Shown piece after piece: positions 1-8,625 of a stretch of DNA of 64,000 nucleotides. The notes under the pieces are model-generated. The model worked only from the letters and a program-made list of their open reading frames with translations. It was not told the origin of the DNA and did no database searches. Position 1 is the first letter of the stretch; every line of letters starts with the position of its first letter. The DNA comes from Leptospira paudalimensis (GTDB taxonomy: Bacteria > Spirochaetota > Leptospiria > Leptospirales > Leptospiraceae). The DNA is taken from assembly GCF_026151345.1 (NCBI RefSeq), contig NZ_JAMQPR010000001.1:1656231-1720230 (forward strand), given 5' to 3'. The position numbers were made by a program, and so were the translations under genes.

Positions 1-1
1 G

Positions 2-115
2 TATGGATTAAAAACAGAAAAGGAAGCGAGGAAGTTTTTGCAAGAAGGGGGATTTCGTCCTGTCCGCAGAAACCTCGATTATGAAGACGTCAGTTCTCCA
101 CTAGAACTTGTATGA
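2..115 (+). CDS. C-terminal end of an unidentified protein (partial)
   Basis: An open frame enters from before the window and closes with TGA at 113-115, giving 37 residues with plausible coding composition (charged helix, then GGFRPVRRN and an acidic end). The frame beginning at base 1 is closed early, which supports this one. Too little remains to assign a family. Bases 116-298 hold no convincing gene, only a terminator for the opposite strand. Confidence 0.5.
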   Translation, partial: YGLKTEKEARKFLQEGGFRPVRRNLDYEDVSSPLELV

Positions 116-172
116 ATTCAGTCGGATTTGAAGTTCCAACACCGTAGACGAATGTAAGGATACCAACTTAGT

Positions 173-203
173 TTAAAAAAAAAGATGGGGATCTTTCCCC
201 ATC
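173..203 (-). terminator. Rho-independent terminator after the diguanylate cyclase gene
   Basis: On the minus strand GATGGGG and CCCCATC (184-190 and 197-203) form a 7-bp GC-rich stem with a 6-base loop, followed by a run of T (complement of the A-run at 174-183). It lies about 95 bases past the stop of the minus-strand GGDEF gene. Confidence 0.8.
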
Positions 204-298
204 TCCTAAGTTTTACACCTTATCCGTAATGGACATAAACTGAGAATCAGTCTCATTTGTAAAGCTAGAATCGTATCCTAATTCCGTCGATCATTTTT

Positions 299-1492
299 TT
301 ACATTTCTAGGAGTGTGATTCGGTTTCGGCCTTCATTTTTGGAGGTGTAAAGAGCCGTATCAATTTTATGGTAGAGTTCATCAAAACTGGGATCATCTTC
401 TGGATGGAATAGAGTTCCACCAATGGAAACAGTTAGGGTGAGGGATTCGTTCGGGTCGTTGTAGATGGGAATTTGTAATTCTTCCATTTTTTCCCGAATG
501 GATTCTGTTAAGGTATGGAGTCCCTCTTTATCGATGGGAGAAACTAACAAACAAAACTCATCTCCCCCAATCCTTGCGGCAATGTCTGTAATACGAGTTC
601 TGGATTTTAACGTTTTGGCAAAAGCTTGGATAGCAATGTCACCTTGTTTGTGTCCATAACGATCGTTAATGGTTTTAAGTTTGTCCAAATCCAATATCAC
701 AAGACCAATCACAAATCCTTCACGGTGTGATCTTTTTTTATACAGATCAAATTGTTCTAATAGATGCCTTCTGTTAAAAAGTTCTGTCATCGAATCTACA
801 CGAGACAAATCTTCAATTTTCTGGTTGATACGAAGGAGTTTACCCACTGTTATGTGGAGTTTTTCTTTGACCCGATACTCTTCAAATCTCCAGTAATTGA
901 TGAGAAAGTTTGCAACAATCCCGAAGGCTAACAAAAAGGAAACAATGAGAACATCTTGGTAGAAAAAATACCTATCAAATCCTTGGATGCGGGAAAAATT
1001 TAAATGAAGAGGGATAAAAATGGAAATATAAATCAAAGAGAGGATACAGATTCGAATTGGTTCTAACCAGAGTAATATTGAAGCTCCGGCAATCACGATT
1101 GCTGAACCGAATAAATAATAAGCATGGTTAGGATTATCAAAAACCATCATCGGGATATAAAGAGTTACAAGTCCAATGAGAACAAGACTTGTGATTCCTA
1201 GGATTTGTTTTTGGTATCGTTTGATTCCTCTTTTTGCTAAGAGGTAAACGGAAAAACAAATTGCAAGGGATGAAATTCTAAAAAATGCGATCCAAAAACT
1301 AGCTTCCTTTGTTCTCACAAGTGAGTCCACAAAGAGTAATGAGATGATGGATGTGACCGCAGTCATCACACTGAATATTTGTAAGGAAGAAGCAATATCA
1401 TCTAAATTTGTGGAGATAAAGTCTGGGTGGTAGGGGCGTAAAAATAATTTACGCAAAACAAAACCGTATCGTTTGAATGTATACCTACGCAT
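299..1492 (-). CDS. Membrane-anchored GGDEF diguanylate cyclase
   Basis: Probably makes cyclic di-GMP from two GTP at the inner membrane. The N-terminal half has about six hydrophobic segments (residues 35-205) with no recognisable sensor motif. A short linker (about 205-230) leads to a GGDEF domain. The active-site motif is intact as GGDEF at residues 309-313. RITD at 300-303 sits exactly five residues upstream, matching the RxxD inhibitory site, so product feedback is expected. An upstream in-frame TTG at 1504 is an alternative start; ATG at 1492 was preferred, although neither has a strong ribosome-binding site. Single gene followed by its own terminator. Confidence 0.88.
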   Translation of the reverse strand: MRRYTFKRYGFVLRKLFLRPYHPDFISTNLDDIASSLQIFSVMTAVTSIISLLFVDSLVRTKEASFWIAFFRISSLAICFSVYLLAKRGIKRYQKQILGITSLVLIGLVTLYIPMMVFDNPNHAYYLFGSAIVIAGASILLWLEPIRICILSLIYISIFIPLHLNFSRIQGFDRYFFYQDVLIVSFLLAFGIVANFLINYWRFEEYRVKEKLHITVGKLLRINQKIEDLSRVDSMTELFNRRHLLEQFDLYKKRSHREGFVIGLVILDLDKLKTINDRYGHKQGDIAIQAFAKTLKSRTRITDIAARIGGDEFCLLVSPIDKEGLHTLTESIREKMEELQIPIYNDPNESLTLTVSIGGTLFHPEDDPSFDELYHKIDTALYTSKNEGRNRITLLEM

Positions 1493-1549
1493 GGTGGAAA
1501 CCAATCTTGAGAATACAGTTTGTCGTTTCGTTGTAAACCATTTAGTGGG

Positions 1550-2365
1550 TTAGAACAAAATCACTTTTCGTTGTGTTTTTGCTAAAACATCAGGTAAGGA
1601 CATACCATCACTACCCAAACTGCGGATCCTCTCTCCATTTGAATATAGTACAACTCCTTGGATTCCGAAATTCCCTACATAGGTAAAAGTAATTTGGTCC
1701 AATCGGTCTTTTAAGATTTCCATACTGCCACCAGAACTCAATTCTTCCGAAATGGAAATGTGTAAAATCCCATTCTCCAAACGATAGTTTGGTTCCATTC
1801 GGATTTTTTTGGTAAGTGCAGAAAGCACACCTTTCGATTTTTCTGTTGCTGTGGGGCCTTTAGTGAGTTCTTGGAATAAAAATACAATTGGATCCCCGCC
1901 AGGAAATTCGCGGGTGAGTTTTACAAGTTGGGATTGGCTATTTTTACCAGAACCATAAAACTTGAGAAAGTACACAGGAAGGTAACCAGGTTCAGCACTG
2001 ATTCTTTTTCCTGCACCAGGGAACCTGTCTTCTGGCAGAGTGATTTCGGGAATGGTTTCATCGACTACCTTTGTTGGTTTGGTAGACTTTGTATTTGTGG
2101 GGTAGGAATGGTTGAAGACTTCTTCTTCCCAATTTAAATCATCTTCAAAGGTTTCACTTTGGAAAGGGTCCACTGGTTCGGCAAATTTTGTTTTTTCTGT
2201 TTGTTTTCCGATATTACGAAAACCTTGTTTCGGAAAAAAATTTCCTGAAACTTTCGGATCAAAGCCCATAGACTTTTCAATGAGAACGAGTACAAAGAAG
2301 ATCCCGCCAAGGAAATAGCGTAATGATTTCCATTTGTCTTCTTGGATTTGGGGATGTACCGCCAC
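1550..2365 (-). CDS. GerMN-domain protein, single-pass membrane anchored
   Basis: 271 residues with a GTG start. A hydrophobic segment at about residues 16-33 anchors or exports the protein, then a polar, low-complexity region follows to about 120. The C-terminal 140 residues resemble the GerMN domain: a YFLKFYG strand, the LTKGPTATEKSKG block (the usual xxGP-x-E-x-x-G signature), and the SGG...ILKDRLDQI helix. GerMN domains are found in spore germination and LpqB-like lipoproteins and in exported proteins of non-sporulating bacteria; their ligand is unclear. It lies 45 bases upstream of the diguanylate cyclase on the same strand, so the two may be co-transcribed. Exact role unknown. Confidence 0.7.
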   Translation of the reverse strand: MAVHPQIQEDKWKSLRYFLGGIFFVLVLIEKSMGFDPKVSGNFFPKQGFRNIGKQTEKTKFAEPVDPFQSETFEDDLNWEEEVFNHSYPTNTKSTKPTKVVDETIPEITLPEDRFPGAGKRISAEPGYLPVYFLKFYGSGKNSQSQLVKLTREFPGGDPIVFLFQELTKGPTATEKSKGVLSALTKKIRMEPNYRLENGILHISISEELSSGGSMEILKDRLDQITFTYVGNFGIQGVVLYSNGERIRSLGSDGMSLPDVLAKTQRKVILF

Positions 2366-2399
2366 ACTATCAATGTCGGAATTCTATTGATTTTCGAAT

Positions 2400-3074
2400 T
2401 TAAAAAAATTGTTTTAAATTCGTTAAATCGTCGAATTTCCAATCAAAATCTGGGATTTCGCCTGGAACTCCATGACCATAGGTGCAAAAACCAAAAGGGC
2501 ATCCATTTTGCCTTGCCGCCTCCCAGTCACTGAACCGATCTCCAATCATTGCAATGGAATTTGGTTCTAAACTGTATTTGCGTACATACTCTGCTAAAAT
2601 TTCACCTTTGGTGTGGATGGTCTCTTGGTTGATCACAACAATCGGTTCGAAGTATTGTAATACGCCTGCTGTATCGAGAACGGTTTCGATATAAGGTTTT
2701 CGACCATTAGATGCGCAAGTGATGGTATAGCCTTTTTCTTTGAGATAATGAATGGTAGAACCTACACCAGCGTAAAAATCCCCACCACCACTGCGGATGG
2801 AATCACATAGTAAATCTAAAACCCTGGCTGAAATTGAATCTCGTTCGGATTCTGGTAAGGAAGGGAGAAGGTTTGCAAAAATAGTCCGCACTGGTTTTCC
2901 AATTTCATTGATGATCTGATCGTGTGTGGGCAGGGACGTAATTTTTCCCGTTTTCTTTGCAAACTCTTCGATTGCCTGCACATACGTCTTAAAGATTATG
3001 GATTCTGAGGAAAATAAGGTCCCGTCGACATCGAAGGCGACCATACGGATTTCCCCCAAGCGGTTTTCTTGCAT
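2400..3074 (-). CDS. HAD-superfamily hydrolase (phosphoglycolate phosphatase-like)
   Basis: Likely a small-molecule phosphatase. Motif I is FDVDGTLFSS near the N-terminus with both catalytic Asp. A helical cap (about 25-100) precedes motif II (CASNGR), a Lys region, and motif III (MIGDRFSDWEAA) with its metal-binding Asp. The cap position fits the C1 subfamily (Gph, beta-phosphoglucomutase type); the substrate cannot be told. Two starts are possible: ATG 3074, after a GGTGG stretch, or ATG 3044, after GGGGGAAA and directly before motif I. Longer forms would overlap the divergent aminomutase gene. The next gene downstream on this strand is the GerMN gene, 34 bases away. Confidence 0.85.
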   Translation of the reverse strand: MQENRLGEIRMVAFDVDGTLFSSESIIFKTYVQAIEEFAKKTGKITSLPTHDQIINEIGKPVRTIFANLLPSLPESERDSISARVLDLLCDSIRSGGGDFYAGVGSTIHYLKEKGYTITCASNGRKPYIETVLDTAGVLQYFEPIVVINQETIHTKGEILAEYVRKYSLEPNSIAMIGDRFSDWEAARQNGCPFGFCTYGHGVPGEIPDFDWKFDDLTNLKQFF

Positions 3075-3075
3075 T

Positions 3076-3099
3076 ACCACCAGAAAAGAATTTGGTGGT
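3076..3099. promoter_or_regulatory. Inverted repeat between HAD and kamA-like genes
   Basis: ACCACC and GGTGGT (3076-3081 and 3094-3099) are perfect 6-bp arms around 12 bases. The repeat lies in the divergent control region and directly abuts one candidate HAD start. It could be an operator or an mRNA hairpin controlling HAD translation; no regulator is evident nearby. Confidence 0.35.
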
Positions 3100-3126
3100 C
3101 TGTTGGCAAGTAAGGAATAAAATCTT

Positions 3127-4335
3127 ATGCTCGTGCAAAACAGTTTATCAGAAGTTCTTCGGGCCAGAGAAGAATTGTTTTCCAGGACAATTTGGACTGA
3201 TCCCACATCACAGTTGCAAAACCGAGTGAAAGGGGAGGAACTTTCTCGTTATTTTTTACTCACTGAATCAGAACGGATTGGGATCCAACAAACCATCCGA
3301 TTACTTGTTTCAACCACTCCTTATTATCTATCTTTATCTGATCCCTCTGACCCAAACTGTCCCATTCGAAGGATGATTGTTCCCACTGCGGATGAAGCAG
3401 TATTTTCTTTAGAAGAAAGTTCCGATCCATTGGATGAGGAACGGCTAAGCCCTGTTCGTGGGCTCACTCATATGTATCCGAATCGAGTCCTTCTGTTCTC
3501 AAACCATTCGTGCAGTGTGTACTGTCGCCATTGTATGCGAGGTAGAAAGGTATCTTCCAATGGGGAAAGGATGGAAAAGGCAGATTTAGAAAAGGCATTT
3601 GAATACATACGAAACCATCCTGAAATCGAAGATGTAGTGATTAGTGGGGGAGACCCATTGAATCTTGCAGATGCAAGGCTTGAGTGGATCTTACATGAGC
3701 TGAATCAAATTCCACATGTACGAATTTGTAGACTCGGGACAAGAAATCCGGTTACTTTGCCATTTCGCATAACAGATGAATTGTGTAAAATCATTGAAAG
3801 GTATAATGACGACAATTTATCAATATTCTGTCATACGCAATTCAATCATCCAAAGGAATGTACAAAGGAATCTAAGGATGCCATATTACGTCTGTTAAAA
3901 GTTGGAGTGTCAGTTGGGAATCAGGCAGTTTTACTCAAAGGCATCAATGATGATGAAGAAATAATGCTCACACTTCATAAAAAGTTATTGGAAATGCGTG
4001 TTCGTGCGTATTATCTATATGACCCAGAACTCATTCCTGGTTCGCGGGGGTTTCGTACTCCACTTGCTCGTGGGATCGAAATCGTTGAATATATGCGTGG
4101 AAAAATTGGCGGAATGGGTATTCCTCATTTTGTGAATGATCTTCCAGGTGGTGGTGGCAAAATTACAATAGGTGCCAATTGGTATTTAGGTTATTATCCA
4201 AAAACTAGACAACATGCCTTCCGTTCAGCAGTGACTAAAAAAATACATTTTTCATTTGAGCCAGTTGGTTCAGACAAAGAATCTTACTATCCAATACTTT
4301 CAGAAGTCGATTGGGAGAAATTCCAAGCCGAATGA
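3127..4335 (+). CDS. kamA: Lysine 2,3-aminomutase-family radical SAM enzyme
   Basis: Converts L-lysine to L-beta-lysine using a [4Fe-4S] cluster, S-adenosylmethionine and pyridoxal phosphate. The cluster motif CxxxCxxC is C129, C133, C136 (CSVYCRHC). The SAM-binding ISGGDPL lies at about 172-178. The PLP lysine is K345 in PGGGGK. The two acidic residues that hold the substrate amino group in clostridial aminomutase have counterparts in D299 (LYDPE) and D338 (NDLPGGGGK), favouring lysine as substrate. The length, 402 residues, is nearer to true aminomutase (about 416) than to EpmB (about 340). The stop overlaps the next gene's start by 4 bases, so the three downstream-facing genes form an operon. 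EF-P modification remains an alternative role. Confidence 0.88.
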   Translation: MLVQNSLSEVLRAREELFSRTIWTDPTSQLQNRVKGEELSRYFLLTESERIGIQQTIRLLVSTTPYYLSLSDPSDPNCPIRRMIVPTADEAVFSLEESSDPLDEERLSPVRGLTHMYPNRVLLFSNHSCSVYCRHCMRGRKVSSNGERMEKADLEKAFEYIRNHPEIEDVVISGGDPLNLADARLEWILHELNQIPHVRICRLGTRNPVTLPFRITDELCKIIERYNDDNLSIFCHTQFNHPKECTKESKDAILRLLKVGVSVGNQAVLLKGINDDEEIMLTLHKKLLEMRVRAYYLYDPELIPGSRGFRTPLARGIEIVEYMRGKIGGMGIPHFVNDLPGGGGKITIGANWYLGYYPKTRQHAFRSAVTKKIHFSFEPVGSDKESYYPILSEVDWEKFQAE

Positions 4336-5324
4336 AAACCGTCATTCTTGCATGTGATATTTACAATCCGGACCATCCGAAACGTTCCCAAGAATGGGAA
4401 TCGGAAGAAACCATATCGTATATGGAAAAAACAATTGTTTCCTTAGGGTATGATGTTGTGTCACTTTCGGATGCAAAAGAAATTACATCTGTTCTTTCCA
4501 ATATTCCAAAGGGTAACAGGGAAAATTGGATCGTGTGGAATCTTGTGGAAGGTTATACTTCTGCCTCAAGAGAAGCATATATACCTGCGTTATGCGAATA
4601 TTTAGGAATTGCGCATACTGGGAGTTCTGCGGCAGTGCAATCTATTACTTTGGATAAATACAAAACCAAAGTTTTTTTGCGTTCGATGGGAATCCAAGTC
4701 ACAGATTCAGAACTACTGACAGAATTTCAAACAAAACCAAAACTCCAATTTCCTGTATTTGTGAAACCCAATGGAGAAGGATCGAGTTTGGGAATTTCGG
4801 AAGCGAATACGATCCGTGACCTGAGAGAATGGGAGATTCAGATTCCCATGTTTCTAAAGGAACATTTTCCGCTTTTAGTGGAACCATTTTTATCAGGAAG
4901 GGAACTGACGGTTGGTGTGATTGGAAATTTGAATCACTACCAAGTTTTACCCATGGCCTATGTGGATACTCCTACAGGGATATACCATGAAGGAATCAAA
5001 TCAAAATCTGAATTTTTGGAATCTTTGGATTTTGAAGTTCCCATTACCCTCCAAAAAGAATTAGAATCCACTTCTTTGAAGATTGCAAAATTACTCGGAA
5101 GTTCAGGTTATATCAGAATCGATTTTAAGTTGGAACGAGAAATACCTTATTGTTTGGAAGTGAATGCTACACCTGGTTTTTCTAAGATTTATTCCACCTT
5201 GCCAATGTTATGGGAAAAAGCTGGGAAATCATATTCGGAATTATTAGAATTATGTATCAATTTGGGTTTTGAGGAATACCAAACTCATCCGCGTTACCAG
5301 TATGGAAAGGACCAAAACGTATGA
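4332..5324 (+). CDS. ATP-grasp ligase related to D-alanine-D-alanine ligase
   Basis: 330 residues. The fold is that of Ddl: central [11 protein letters not shown] nucleotide-binding loop, RIDFKLE, then the metal-binding LEVNATPGF block near residue 280. The N-lobe lacks the GG.S.E signature by which Ddl holds the first D-Ala, carrying [16 protein letters not shown] instead, so a different carboxylate and amine are probably joined. The start at ATG 4332 overlaps the aminomutase stop (ATGA), indicating translational coupling. An ATG at 4311 lies inside the aminomutase gene and is unlikely. By context it may link beta-lysine, or a product of it, to a second amino acid; that is inference. Confidence 0.8.
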   Translation: MKTVILACDIYNPDHPKRSQEWESEETISYMEKTIVSLGYDVVSLSDAKEITSVLSNIPKGNRENWIVWNLVEGYTSASREAYIPALCEYLGIAHTGSSAAVQSITLDKYKTKVFLRSMGIQVTDSELLTEFQTKPKLQFPVFVKPNGEGSSLGISEANTIRDLREWEIQIPMFLKEHFPLLVEPFLSGRELTVGVIGNLNHYQVLPMAYVDTPTGIYHEGIKSKSEFLESLDFEVPITLQKELESTSLKIAKLLGSSGYIRIDFKLEREIPYCLEVNATPGFSKIYSTLPMLWEKAGKSYSELLELCINLGFEEYQTHPRYQYGKDQNV

Positions 5325-5989
5325 ATCTCATAGGAATGTTAAAAAGGGAAGTGGAAACACATTCTGTTTTACAAGCGAAGTGGCTAAAAGAAAGAAATAT
5401 TAAAATGAGTTTTGATGATTTATTACTTTGGCTGAGCCAAGAATACTTTGTATCGATTGGTTTTGTCGATTGGTTTTTGTTAGTTGCTGCCAATACACGA
5501 GACCAAAAAGCCAAAATAGTCCTTGTAGAAAATATTTGGGAAGAGTTGGGAGAAGGTAAAATTTCCGAGACACATGTATCGATACTAACAAATTTTTTAG
5601 AACAACTTGGTTTCGATTTTTCAAAGCATCAAATTTTACCTGAAACCAAAACCTATTTAGAGAAAATGAAATCGGTAATTGATTTAGGATTTTATTATGG
5701 ATTAGGTGCTCTTGGACCTGCCAACGAATACTTACTCAAATTGGAGTATTCACAGATTGCGAACTCATACCAACAATTGAAAAAAGAATTCAATTTGCCA
5801 GAAGGAAAGTTTTTTCAAGTGAATTTAGATGCCGACGAAGGTCATAGCAAACGTTTGTTTGATTTGATTGAAACTGTTTGTTTAACAGATGAATCTAAAA
5901 AACAAGTGATGGAAGGGAACCGATTGGCTTTGGATGCAAGAGAAGATTTTTATTTAGGTTTGTCTCGTTTGGATGAAGGAAAACATTAA
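5321..5989 (+). CDS. Haem-oxygenase-like diiron oxidase (HDO; iron-containing redox enzyme family)
   Basis: 222 residues, all helical, overlapping the ligase by 4 bases. Ligand spacing fits the HDO pattern E-x(6-9)-H ... E ... H-x3-D-x2-H: E75, H85 (in EELGEGKISETH), E136, then position 168, D172 and H175. Position 168, normally His, is Asn here (codon AAT), so one iron ligand appears altered. HDO enzymes include UndA, CADD, SznF and BesC; BesC cleaves a lysine derivative oxidatively. Together with the aminomutase and ligase this suggests oxidative tailoring of a beta-lysine-derived compound. The stop shares TTAA (5986-5989) with the convergent DCC gene. Confidence 0.75.
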   Translation: MNLIGMLKREVETHSVLQAKWLKERNIKMSFDDLLLWLSQEYFVSIGFVDWFLLVAANTRDQKAKIVLVENIWEELGEGKISETHVSILTNFLEQLGFDFSKHQILPETKTYLEKMKSVIDLGFYYGLGALGPANEYLLKLEYSQIANSYQQLKKEFNLPEGKFFQVNLDADEGHSKRLFDLIETVCLTDESKKQVMEGNRLALDAREDFYLGLSRLDEGKH

Positions 5990-6324
5990 CCAAGTGATTT
6001 TTTGAATTTTTTTAGAAGGAACATCACAAACATTCCTAAGAAAGGAATGAGTGGCAAATATAGAATCCAAACAAAATACCGAACGATTCGTACATTCCAT
6101 AACAAAACTCGAACTCCAAAAAAACCTGGAAAACGGTTTCCATCCTGGATGATTTGTACTTCTCCTTTGCATTTATCCCTTGTTAGTTGCGGATGGATTT
6201 TCTTTAACCACTCTTCAGACAAAGAATGGTAAGAAAGGATTTCAATTGGTTGGATGGATCGATTTTGCAAAGAATGGGCTAATCGAGTACAAAAGGAACA
6301 TTCTCCATCATAAATTAATTTCAT
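5986..6324 (-). CDS. Thiol-disulfide oxidoreductase, DCC family (DUF393)
   Basis: 112 residues starting IYDGECSFC; the redox motif is C9-x-x-C12, the hallmark of the DCC family. GFFGVRVLLW in the middle and a hydrophobic segment near residues 80-102 are typical too, so it probably associates with the membrane. Start at ATG 6324 is chosen because it follows the upstream stop with one base between (TAA-A-ATG), implying re-initiation; the in-frame extension to 6357 lies inside the previous gene. Substrate unknown. Confidence 0.82.
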   Translation of the reverse strand: MKLIYDGECSFCTRLAHSLQNRSIQPIEILSYHSLSEEWLKKIHPQLTRDKCKGEVQIIQDGNRFPGFFGVRVLLWNVRIVRYFVWILYLPLIPFLGMFVMFLLKKFKKSLG

Positions 6325-6325
6325 T

Positions 6326-7495
6326 TTATGGTTCTGATGGTGGATTTGGTAGACCAAAGTCTTCTGGTTGGGATTTCAAAAGAGATATGATTCCAGGGAT
6401 AAGTGTTTGGTCCACACCGAGCCAATAATAATACCAAGAATTGTCTTTTTCAATTCCTTGTGCGATTGACATATACCATTTATTGATTGTATTATCTGGT
6501 TTACTCCGCCAAAAAAGAGGACTACAATGTTCTAAAATTTGGTCCCAAATGTCTCGGCCAACACCTGCACCACGTGCCACGCCATTCACAGCAAATTTTG
6601 AAAGTAAATAACCATATTCAGTTTTTTGCATCCAGGCACAGGCACGATAGGATTCTTCCAAAAATAAGACATCAAACTTACTTTGAAAAAAATCCGGTTT
6701 TAGTTTTTTCCCAAATGATTCTTCAATCAAACGAAAGAGACGCACCATATCCACTCCATCAGTGGATTCAAACTTATTGATTTTGTTTTTTCGTTTAACT
6801 AGTGTTCCACTTCCTTTGACTGTAAAAAGTTCTGTTAAAAGTGTGAAAGGTGATGTGAGAACAATACTGAATTTTGGATCTTCTATTTTGGAAAGCAATG
6901 CCTCTGAAAGTTGGATGAATTCTTTTTGGCTTTCGGTAATAGTCACTCCACTGGGAAGAGGAAAGGTATTTTCCATTTGTAAAATTGATTTCACTTTTCC
7001 AGAGTTTGGATCTTTGAATGGACCATCGATGGATACATAGATCACCTTTGAGGAATGTAAAATTGCCCTACATCGATCTAAGACGGATTCAAGTTTTTCA
7101 ATTTCATCGTTCCAAAGTAGGATGGGGATTTTTTTCTTTTGAATAGAAGTTTTAACCGATTCACGAAGAGGTTCATCTCTTGCGATGATTTCATAAGAAA
7201 ATCCTAATGTCTTTTCATCGTTAGGGTTGGAGCCCATTTGTTCGAGTGGGAAAAAAACTTTTAAGTATTGAAAACTATCTTCTTCTAGAACAACAAAAGG
7301 AAACAAATCCAATTGGTAGAGGAGTTTTAAGTCTGAAAATAAAGCTTCGGAACTTTCAAAGATGGTTTCGGAATCAGCATATAGAATGGCAAAAGATTCG
7401 GGAGAAAGGGATTGGAATTCTTTTATGAAAAGTAGGCCATCTCTTGGATCTCTTGTGATTTCAAAAACACGACTTAAAATGTCCTTTGACTTCAT
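6326..7495 (-). CDS. N-acetylglutamate synthase-like protein (degenerate amino-acid kinase + NAT domain)
   Basis: 389 residues. The C-terminal third matches the vertebrate-like NAGS acetyltransferase (NAT) domain: YLLSKFAVNGVARGAGVGRDIWDQ... carries the acetyl-CoA loop, and LFWRSKPDNTINKWY with the later WYYYWLG are family hallmarks. The N-terminal 230 residues have amino-acid-kinase secondary structure but no GG-rich ATP loop, as in animal NAGS where this half binds arginine. It would make N-acetylglutamate for arginine synthesis. Start overlaps the upstream methyltransferase stop by 4 bases. No other arg gene is in the window. Function by homology recognition only. Confidence 0.75.
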   Translation of the reverse strand: MKSKDILSRVFEITRDPRDGLLFIKEFQSLSPESFAILYADSETIFESSEALFSDLKLLYQLDLFPFVVLEEDSFQYLKVFFPLEQMGSNPNDEKTLGFSYEIIARDEPLRESVKTSIQKKKIPILLWNDEIEKLESVLDRCRAILHSSKVIYVSIDGPFKDPNSGKVKSILQMENTFPLPSGVTITESQKEFIQLSEALLSKIEDPKFSIVLTSPFTLLTELFTVKGSGTLVKRKNKINKFESTDGVDMVRLFRLIEESFGKKLKPDFFQSKFDVLFLEESYRACAWMQKTEYGYLLSKFAVNGVARGAGVGRDIWDQILEHCSPLFWRSKPDNTINKWYMSIAQGIEKDNSWYYYWLGVDQTLIPGIISLLKSQPEDFGLPNPPSEP

Positions 7496-8568
7496 TTCCC
7501 CCCTCTTAATTCATAATCTACGATTTTTGCCTTTAAATTTGCATGTTTGAGTGTGATGTGTTTGTTTTCCTTTAAACCAAATTTTCCAAGGAGGGAAAAA
7601 TCAGCACATAACACTGTAAACTTCCAGCCACCAAATTCATTTTTTAAAACTCGGCCAAATTGAAAGTACATCTCACGTAGATCTTCCATGGGTTTTCCGA
7701 TACGGTCACCATAAGGAGGGTTTGTGACCAAATGACCTTGGGAACCAAATGTATTTTTTAATGTTAAACAGTCTGCAACTTCAAACTTGATAAAATCTTC
7801 CACTCCTGCTTCATAGGCATTTTCTTTAGCGATGCGAATTGCCTCAGGGTCTATGTCAAATCCAAACAAATGTGGAGAGGTTGGACTTTCCTTTTTTCGT
7901 TCTGAGAATACATAGGTAGGAAATAAGGTTTGGAAAATAGGGGATTCTGCAAAAAGAAATCGATTAATTTCACCAAACAGGCGTTCTCTGAGTGCAGCTT
8001 CAATAAGAACTGTACCTGATCCGCACATTGGGTCAACTAAAGTTTCCCCTTCCTTCCAATCGGACATTTCAAGCATTGCTTGAGCAATGGGTTCTCTCAC
8101 AGGGGCATTTCCTGCATGGAGTCTGTAACCTCGTCGTCCGACAGGATCGCCAGATAATGAAAGTTCGACGCTAAATCGATCCGTATGTGACCTGACAACA
8201 ATGGTAATGTCGGCTAAACGTTTTTCAATTTCGGGTAGAGGGACTTTTTTGGCACGGAGTCTGTCAAGGATTGCATCTTTTGTACGATGCATCGTGAATT
8301 CAGAATTTTTTAATTTATCTTTGGTTTCCGCATCAATACGAAAACTCACATTGGGTCCAATGTATTTTTCCCATGGGATCTCGGATGTTTTGGTATAAAA
8401 TTCGTCGTAGTTTTGTGCATTTTCATGAAGGAGTTGCAAATTCACACGAGAGGCAAATTTGGTATGGATGGCAAATTGGATCACATCCTCTTTTTTGCCT
8501 GAGAAAAAAATTCCACCACGATTCTGATTGCTGATTTTAAGATGAAAGGATTGGATTTCCGTTTCCAA
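7492..8568 (-). CDS. RlmL/THUMP-type 23S rRNA guanine-N2 methyltransferase
   Basis: Class I SAM methyltransferase on RNA. The first ~150 residues form a THUMP-like RNA-binding region ending at RRGYRLHAGNAPVREP. The SAM site is VDPMCGSGTVLIEAA, and the catalytic motif NPPYGDRIG is typical of N2-guanine methyltransferases (RlmL/RlmG group). The first normal start codon is a TTG at 8568, but the reading frame upstream also looks like the family's N-terminus (see 8569-8625), so the protein is probably longer at its N-terminus. It overlaps the following gene by 4 bases. Which guanosine it modifies cannot be read from sequence. Confidence 0.85.
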   Translation of the reverse strand: METEIQSFHLKISNQNRGGIFFSGKKEDVIQFAIHTKFASRVNLQLLHENAQNYDEFYTKTSEIPWEKYIGPNVSFRIDAETKDKLKNSEFTMHRTKDAILDRLRAKKVPLPEIEKRLADITIVVRSHTDRFSVELSLSGDPVGRRGYRLHAGNAPVREPIAQAMLEMSDWKEGETLVDPMCGSGTVLIEAALRERLFGEINRFLFAESPIFQTLFPTYVFSERKKESPTSPHLFGFDIDPEAIRIAKENAYEAGVEDFIKFEVADCLTLKNTFGSQGHLVTNPPYGDRIGKPMEDLREMYFQFGRVLKNEFGGWKFTVLCADFSLLGKFGLKENKHITLKHANLKAKIVDYELRGGK

Positions 8569-8625
8569 AAGCGGAGAAAGTCCTTCTCCGCAAATGGCAT
8601 GATAGGTGGGATGTGTAGGTTTTAT
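8569..8625 (-). other. Probable coded N-terminus of the RlmL-type gene without a canonical start
   Basis: In frame with the methyltransferase, this stretch reads THPTYHAICGEGLSPLLE, close to the usual RlmL opening (aromatic, a Cys, then GLE-like helix). There is no ATG, GTG or TTG between the stop at about 8695-8697 and the TTG at 8568. AGGAG (about 8634-8638, minus strand) lies seven bases before an ATA codon (8625-8623), so AUA, or AUU further up, may start translation. It overlaps the end of bfr by 4 bases. Confidence 0.45.

Noticed and set aside
218..295. Minus-strand open stretch past the diguanylate cyclase stop, reading like a protein C-terminus
   Set aside because: Only about 24 codons, no start codon, in a different frame from the cyclase; cannot be told from chance or a short remnant.
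3127..4335. Reading the radical SAM gene as EpmB (EF-P modification)
   Set aside because: Length and the conserved substrate Asp pair fit aminomutase better, and no epmA or efp is adjacent. Not excluded, since epmA may be elsewhere.
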